Source of the DNA: Candidatus Hydrogenedentota bacterium
GTDB taxonomy: Bacteria > Hydrogenedentota > Hydrogenedentia > Hydrogenedentales > Hydrogenedentaceae
Assembly (NCBI GenBank): GCA_026415215.1
Contig: JAOAHN010000081.1
Location: 1 to 37,776, forward strand
DNA: 37,776 nucleotides
Reading direction: 5' to 3'
In this document: piece after piece, positions 34,201 to 37,776 of the stretch
Layout: every line of letters starts with the position of its first letter
Position numbering within the stretch: position 1 is the first letter of the stretch
Notes under the pieces: model-generated
Told to the model about the DNA's origin: nothing
What the model saw: only the letters and a program-made list of their open reading frames with translations
Database searches by the model: none
Program-made: the position numbers and the translations under genes

Positions 34201-34353
34201 CCACTTCTAAAGAGTAGCAAAAAAGTTGGGTATATTTGTGCTGTTAGGGCAGTTACCAAAGGGGAGTTCGAACTCCCAGGATTTTTTGCTGAGGACTTGT
34301 ATAACCCGTTAGTTCAGTCCCAAATGGAAAGAGAGAGAGTTATCATAAATTAA
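28279..34353 (+). CDS. Bacterial alpha-2-macroglobulin with thioester
   Basis: A 2024-residue envelope protein. Residues 1-30 contain a hydrophobic leader with several Cys near LSYC (26-29); this is a poor lipobox, so a lipoprotein anchor is uncertain. A Lys/Glu-rich linker (about 35-75) precedes macroglobulin domains. A carboxypeptidase-regulatory-like fold is at about 687-735 (GAEVMGYSLKGRETGKALTD) and RNIYRPGETIHLSW at about 780, a signature of bacterial A2Ms. The thioester motif is CAEQ at 1555-1558 (bases 32941-32952, in GYPYSCAEQKVSK), so a covalent protease trap is likely. A Gly-rich run lies near 1808. In bacteria such proteins are thought to trap foreign proteases in the periplasm together with PBP1C, whose gene follows 2 bp after the stop. 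Similar to the E. coli YfhM family. Confidence 0.92.
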   Translation: MKEKPVKSKVFFPVRLLLVLVCGICLSYCYSGERNTQDKSIPAKMDKAKQSKLDGKNIGALEAEREGSNEKTTKLVPVWRYPEEGKSFKGEFMLLFPEDIFFPENVNPKDYISITPYREGLTECRGNMLVYTMLEPMPTNVEEIKLCVHPELQSISGRRISEESSCYTLPVKGLKVLEAWFENVDDYVCEVAIRFNQGVDVNELKKFVKVVNARGNDAEWSLEPTDINTNLIFKVKVERKTNEDSEPYKLYVFPGYPNLAHSLKGEPFYLEFPSTKVLSVNSHNLLGGFDVSITFNEDVKGIVLKRFLSLELGDSNKKVEYILTPKLWQREVFFSNRPSENDLYDYSKVWYIYVDDKYDEERDKTLLLTLDKNMWGRDMSLLRERVTIDVNWKEGGIGRGGDKILEASAYWENSGMEGPICVLWANNNLSLEEVNEHISIFPEVKNLKVTKMGRSFRVSGDWKTGVSYILKLTTGMKYGGRVFGDSENDLKYILERDFELFLEPVPEFRVVEFWGKERFYFIPYGEKNYIRVGGRNVTKAYIHVYRVIPENLPYWIGNVSNLNQISLNINERTADYVGAKEVVFNDSVDKAQYVDVNLDELMSKVSKRGLFTIYISEDPNKREVKIESEGSTQNYSSVWDYDGMEWDYGEDSGSFRRSSRQVVSSSVRYFVWTSIGVIAHWEGNDVLGFVHDLVDLTPIVGAEVMGYSLKGRETGKALTDVNGVFRLSCVNEEPRFLVVRALDDFSILFLSPKPLPSMKDLEKYDKFGSNAIEAFVYADRNIYRPGETIHLSWIVKKNYGLEVVDSPLELRIVNPRNRIVYRETVSHSEYGTGVKDIATDTTYLTGAYSIGLYIPGGEKLCGSARVHLEDFVPDRIKVGVEIGELNWLVGNKYEIGVKADYYVGPPGSNLKCEGKVLVYKSEDIWVDKFPGYRFTNYEPYLTYLEDLSLQYTDEQGKTTYSYEFLPKNKPTSPVEVAVRVEVSEKGGRAVGTVKKVIGFPENALCGVGIESVGRKVKANVLVVDTQLRPLSEEEVEVALGTLEWSYVSRIYSSYPRKVLPQWQEKFVPVEKKVVKTVDGKAEVEFEIPESYKSYRVRVKRVAGSMFSEMNFYSMGDRIVNVSEGPPELVKIWMEDKKWEIGEEVPVTIQAPFEGKAFVVVQGEKLWDCKVIELVEGKGEFKLEIKPEYYPNIWVGVSAIPLRLEAKSEISPYSSFAFKNIAVNDNSRKLNVEIIELPESVRPKSKLEFEVVTKGEKGEPVESEITVAIVDEGIHSILGYLTPNPYDWFGRSRYNSIRRAHYYENVAYEYSPESPPGDMIAKQLSAGKPNITESWIKPFALWSGVIRTNTLDGKARLKFDLPEFNGMARVVVVGTGKGKLGSLERSLSVKRPCVIQAQLPRFLRPGDTAIIFARGLNTSPEPLVVGAEVSINGGKLSRNIVEWGVLPNTFESSPELKIETEGTTKSIDLSWKFKIKNEGGNEIDVYSEDTNIPVFLSSRYKRELKSYVVKSGEQLRLDNLNFVEDNLMTSDIWVGGTPYLRVVPVFEWLRGYPYSCAEQKVSKLYGLYILRRYFLSEFFKDASLEDLNNMFISLLNAIFACQVDNGGIGYWQYSMEPDIRVSLHTGFLLASMKRFSDMPIPEKPYAGLMDYIRDLALVGDNKDRGQEEVRAYANMVLALDGDPVACESLSSFLLETKIISWELKVLLEYVLKNCKGDKETFKKGEGSLSSFREATKEEDETLARNRWSFYKTEIMSNALKLLESLTYEEDDSEILALQMQLLDELGSVRYLTTYNLSFALLALEESMKRFGGGGGSVNGEVVINGEKLSISGFSHLRKEIKGRVDLEIINRGESPIFLTTLFSGLVKDESDMNRIYNNNVEVKRYICDKDGQIVLNNELKQGEVYYFIYTILPKDELEGFVLTQLLPAGTELENPRFYDERFITNLEVSKGELKELELIKPEHVEIRDDSLIIACPLLKSSKKVGYICAVRAVTKGEFELPGFFAEDLYNPLVQSQMERERVIIN

Positions 34354-34355
34354 GG

Positions 34356-36665
34356 ATGTGGAAATACATAAGAAAAATCGTGATTCTTTTTTACCTAAGC
34401 ATTGTTCTGCTAATGGGATTTTCGGGAACACTTTTAGCTTGGCTTTGGATGATAGGGCCGACAGATGCAAGGGTTTATTTGAAGGTTGAAAATTCTAAAT
34501 GTCTTCTTGCAGAGGATGGAAGAAGACTTTGGGTCGGTCTAAATACTCGTCAACAGTGGTGTATCCCTGTTTGTGTTAAAGAAGTCTCGCCTTATGTTAT
34601 CTACGCTACAATTGCAGTGGAGGATAAAAGATTTTGGAAACACAGAGGAGTAGACTTCTTCTCATTATGTAGAGCGATTTTCCAGAACCTGAGCAGGGGC
34701 AAGGTTATATCTGGTGCGTCTACCATAACTATGCAGGTTATAAAGAATTACTTCAGGGGAGGTAAGGCCTTTGAAAATCTTCTCTTGGAAAATAGGTATG
34801 TATTTAAACTCTTTCAGATGGTTCAGGCAATAAGACTTGAGATGAGTGCGTCAAAAGAGGAAATACTACAAACATACCTCAACACTGTTTCTTACGGTTC
34901 TAACTTGGTGGGTATAGAAAGTGCTTCTTGGAGGTATTTTGGAAAAGAGGCTAAATTTCTAAACCCAGAAGATTCAGCAATTCTTGCGGGTATACCCAAA
35001 CTTCCAGAGACTTACAGACCTGATAAAAATTTAAAGAAGGCTATAGATAGAGCAAGCTATGTTGCCTATAGGATGAAAATTTGCAATTTTATAAGTGAAA
35101 GTGAGTATGTTTCTCTACTTGAAAGGCTGAATAAATATTCTTTGAAAAGAAATACTTTTCCCCAAAACGCATTTCATCTCGCTAATAGAATTTTTAGGGA
35201 AAGAAAAAATGAAATGATTGTGAAAACCACACTTAATTACGATGTTCAAATTTTCGCGGAAGAAATTTTAAGGAAAAGATTGTCCCAGTTAGAGGGGGAA
35301 ATAGACAATGGGTGCATAATGGTAGTAGATGTTGAAACGGGTAAGCTGATGGCTTATGTTGGAGGTGGAATGAGTAGAGATAAGGAACCTGTTTCGTATA
35401 TTGATTATTGTCATGTTAAAAACTCACCAGGTTCTGCGCTTAAGCCATTTCTTTATTGTTATGCAATGGAAAAAGGACTTTTGTATCCCTCGGAAATTTT
35501 ATTTGATTCTGAATATGATGTAGGAACATATTCCCCAAAGAATTTTGATGAGCTTTATCACGGTATGGTAGATGTTAGAACTGCAATAAGATACTCGCTC
35601 AATATTCCTGCAGTAAATGTCTTGAGAAGAGTAGGAGTGAGCAATTTTTTAAGTTCTTTGAGAAAGGCTGGGGTAGATGTAGAGGGTACTGGAGATGGTG
35701 ATAATCTTGGGATAATTTTAGGCGGATGTGAAGTTAGTATGTGGGACATGATGAATGGGTATCTGTGTTTGGCAAGGGAAGGTAAAGCTAAGAAAATTAG
35801 TATGTTTCCGGAGGAAGATATTGAGGAATGGGATGTGTTTGATAAGGCAACAGTTGATATTATTTATCAAATAATGGAGAGTGGGTTAGAAGATGAGGTG
35901 GGGAGTGGAATTTCGCGTGTTAATGGAGAATCGGTAAGGGTATGTTGGAAAACTGGGACATCATCCAATAGGAAGGATGCTTGGATTTTCATGTTTAATA
36001 GGCACTATTTGGTGGGAGTATGGTTTGGGAACACTAATAGGAAAGCTTCTCCTAAGTTAGTAGGGGCATTATTAAGTTACCCAGTGGCAAGTGAAATATT
36101 TAAAAAGTTACCCAAGAAAAAAGGACCAGAGTTTCCCGAGTTTCCAAATGATTTTCTGAAGATGGTAGAAGTTTGTGGGATCTCAGGATTGCCTGTGAAC
36201 CCTTGGTGTGAATCGGTGAAAAGAATATACATATCTAAAAAGACGCCGGTTGCTCGCCGGTGTGATGTGCATTATTTAGATTTCAATGCGAATGAAATAA
36301 AGAGAAAATTTCCAAGTAGGAGTGATGGATGGGATTTGTCAAAAGTCGGGGTTGCTAATGACGAAGTGAAGGTGGTCGAAAAATTCAGAATTATCTTTCC
36401 CTCTAATGGAAGTAGATTTTTGCTGAGTAGTTTGCCTCAAAATAACAATTTGGAGTTGAAAAGTTCTGTTGATGATAAGGAAGATGTTTTCTGGTATGTG
36501 GATGATGAGTATATAGGAAAAGGAGGGATTTCTCAAAAAGTTCGATGGCAATTACTACCAGGAAAGCATAAAATTTATTGCACGGACACAAATGGAAATG
36601 ACGACCAAATTTTTATATATGTGGAAATGGCAGATGAATCTTTCGCTGTAAGTTCTTACCAATAG
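34356..36665 (+). CDS. pbpC: Penicillin-binding protein 1C
   Basis: A 769-residue bifunctional peptidoglycan synthase. A short N-terminal anchor (about 7-32) is followed by a GT51 glycosyltransferase domain (E89 in AVEDKRFWKHRGVDFFS, then GASTITMQVIKNYF). The transpeptidase domain has the SxxK motif SALK (S360, K363), the SxN motif SLN (414-416) and KTGT (532-535). The C-terminal beta domain typical of PBP1C (BiPBP_C) includes FRIIFPSNGSRF and ends near IYVEMADES. It follows the macroglobulin gene after 2 bp, the conserved yfhM-pbpC pair. Its last 10 bp overlap the end of the convergent glycosyltransferase gene. Confidence 0.95.
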   Translation: MWKYIRKIVILFYLSIVLLMGFSGTLLAWLWMIGPTDARVYLKVENSKCLLAEDGRRLWVGLNTRQQWCIPVCVKEVSPYVIYATIAVEDKRFWKHRGVDFFSLCRAIFQNLSRGKVISGASTITMQVIKNYFRGGKAFENLLLENRYVFKLFQMVQAIRLEMSASKEEILQTYLNTVSYGSNLVGIESASWRYFGKEAKFLNPEDSAILAGIPKLPETYRPDKNLKKAIDRASYVAYRMKICNFISESEYVSLLERLNKYSLKRNTFPQNAFHLANRIFRERKNEMIVKTTLNYDVQIFAEEILRKRLSQLEGEIDNGCIMVVDVETGKLMAYVGGGMSRDKEPVSYIDYCHVKNSPGSALKPFLYCYAMEKGLLYPSEILFDSEYDVGTYSPKNFDELYHGMVDVRTAIRYSLNIPAVNVLRRVGVSNFLSSLRKAGVDVEGTGDGDNLGIILGGCEVSMWDMMNGYLCLAREGKAKKISMFPEEDIEEWDVFDKATVDIIYQIMESGLEDEVGSGISRVNGESVRVCWKTGTSSNRKDAWIFMFNRHYLVGVWFGNTNRKASPKLVGALLSYPVASEIFKKLPKKKGPEFPEFPNDFLKMVEVCGISGLPVNPWCESVKRIYISKKTPVARRCDVHYLDFNANEIKRKFPSRSDGWDLSKVGVANDEVKVVEKFRIIFPSNGSRFLLSSLPQNNNLELKSSVDDKEDVFWYVDDEYIGKGGISQKVRWQLLPGKHKIYCTDTNGNDDQIFIYVEMADESFAVSSYQ

Positions 36666-37776
36666 GTGTAGAACAGGCTCTCCGTAAGGACGCTTTGAAA
36701 GATTTGAAATGTCACAATATTAGTTAAAATGGAGGGAGATGCTGAGAACTCTTTATTCCAGGCTTGTGTAGAGATTAATAGAATGAAGGGATAAATGTAT
36801 AAGGCTGAGCGTTCTCCCTCGCCCGGTGCTATGTAAGCAAGATTTAATATAAGAAAAGTTAAGAAAATCTCCCAGAAACTGCTCTTTTTATAAGATTCGG
36901 TATTTGCAAGGGTAATAAAGAACCCCATTGCAATTGGTATGCCTGAGAAATACAACCATGACCATGTGTTGAAGATTTTGAACCATCCAATTGAATATCG
37001 TGGAGAGAGTTTCTTAATGGCTTCTATGTCTTGAAGAAAGAGAGTGTGTGCTTGGAGAAAAACCTTTACTGGTTGGTAGCCAGTAAGAAAGTATAATGCT
37101 ATGTAGAACCCTATGAAAGATGCAGACATGATAACTCCATATAGGATGAGCGAGGAAAATTTTTGTTTTCTTGAAAATATAGAAAAGATACCACTAAGAA
37201 AAAAGTATATTGCCGTGGAGAGGAGAGTAAATTTTAGAAAAGATAAAATAGCAAATGAAAATCCCCCTAAAGAAATTAGTATGAGAGATTTATTATTCAG
37301 TGCTCTTTCAAAAAAGAAGAGAGTAATAAATAAGAATGGCATGTATAATATCTCTGATGATGTTGAGGTAAATAGAATGATCCCTGGCATTACCGCATAT
37401 AGAATCGATATTTGGACTGGATTTACGGAGAACTTTTGGGATATTTCTTTAGCCCATAAGTATAAAGAAATTAGTGCTGTGCTACCGAGTATAATTGTGG
37501 CGATTGCGAGGGTAAGAGGAGTTCTTCCTAAAATATAGGAAAGAGCCCATAGTATTATTAATGGGCCAGGAGGTGCTAACTTTGCATGTAGTGAGAGTTT
37601 GGATTGTAATTCATGGTAGTTGTTCAGAAGCTGATATATGTTAGAAGTGATGCCTATGTCACCTATGTATTCATATTCTGTGCGAATATAGGGCTCTGCA
37701 ACACTATGGACTCCATTTCTTAATGAGGCTATTGACAAACTAAGAAGGATATGAATTGCCAGTAGTAATATAATGG
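36656..37776 (-). CDS. Polytopic GT-C-type glycosyltransferase-like protein, N-terminus cut by window end
   Basis: The frame is open to the right edge of the window; the visible part is at least 373 residues, with stop TAA at 36656-36658. A TTG at 37738 is possible as a start, but the frame upstream of it encodes a further apolar run (ILLLAIHILLSL), so the true start is probably outside the window. The protein has about nine hydrophobic segments with short loops and a first extracytoplasmic loop (YIRTEYEYIGDIGITSN and SLHAKLAPPGPLIIL) like those of PMT/ArnT and related GT-C enzymes, where an acidic residue in this loop helps catalysis. Such enzymes use lipid-linked sugars to modify proteins, lipids or polymers; the substrate is unknown. 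It is convergent with pbpC. Confidence 0.6.
   Translation of the reverse strand, partial: IILLLAIHILLSLSIASLRNGVHSVAEPYIRTEYEYIGDIGITSNIYQLLNNYHELQSKLSLHAKLAPPGPLIILWALSYILGRTPLTLAIATIILGSTALISLYLWAKEISQKFSVNPVQISILYAVMPGIILFTSTSSEILYMPFLFITLFFFERALNNKSLILISLGGFSFAILSFLKFTLLSTAIYFFLSGIFSIFSRKQKFSSLILYGVIMSASFIGFYIALYFLTGYQPVKVFLQAHTLFLQDIEAIKKLSPRYSIGWFKIFNTWSWLYFSGIPIAMGFFITLANTESYKKSSFWEIFLTFLILNLAYIAPGEGERSALYIYPFILLISTQAWNKEFSASPSILTNIVTFQIFQSVLTESLFYTYW

Overview
The window is an AT-rich bacterial chromosome segment of dense, mostly ordinary genes with standard stop codons (TAA, TGA and TAG all end real genes). Lnt, two secretin-domain proteins, a TPR protein with a near-lipobox, PBP1C and MurJ point to a diderm (outer-membrane) bacterium. 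Fe-S-rich genes (polyferredoxin, 7Fe ferredoxin, AmrS-type radical SAM) and an NrpR-type nitrogen regulator suggest an anaerobic or microaerophilic lifestyle. I cannot name the phylum. The mix of families looks like a deep-branching, mostly uncultured diderm lineage, and that is inference only. I see no phage, IS element or CRISPR.

Layout. 1-151: the 3' end of a QueD/PTPS-like gene. 224-2805 (minus): a Tat-targeted DUF362 protein followed by a membrane polyferredoxin. 2920-3867 (minus): an alpha/beta hydrolase. 3974-6199 (plus): a large barrel/Fn3-like/NTF2-like protein whose signal-peptide-like start is cut off by an in-frame TAG. 6243-8513 (minus): tadA, a DUF151 bifunctional nuclease-like gene and an NrpR-like regulator. 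8569-12609 (plus): SprT-like metallopeptidase, membrane-anchored protein, ECF sigma factor, and a large anti-sigma protein with a duplicated N-terminal module and a periplasmic TPR part. 12643-20970 (minus, all in one direction): small secreted protein, TPR lipoprotein-like protein, two tandem short secretins, lnt, murJ, gltA. 21251-24769 (plus): a GH42-like secreted protein and a HAD phosphatase. 24991-26436 (minus): 7Fe ferredoxin and AmrS. 26515-36665 (plus): YjbQ, tRNA-Arg(CCT), ychF, a giant alpha-2-macroglobulin and pbpC. 36656 to the end (minus): a polytopic GT-C-like glycosyltransferase running off the window.

How the genes fit together. Much of the window is cell-envelope biology: lipid II flipping (MurJ), lipoprotein maturation (Lnt), peptidoglycan synthesis (PBP1C) paired with a thioester macroglobulin that traps proteases, an outer-membrane secretin-type module, and an ECF sigma/anti-sigma pair whose periplasmic TPR part could sense envelope state. 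The second theme is iron-sulfur redox chemistry. By eye, plus-strand genes are G-rich and encode V/G/E-rich proteins, while minus-strand proteins are richer in I/T/N/P, as expected if the plus strand is the leading strand throughout.

The best candidates for something undescribed are the tandem short-secretin operon, the double-module anti-sigma/TPR protein with its protease neighbour, and the amber-interrupted secreted protein.
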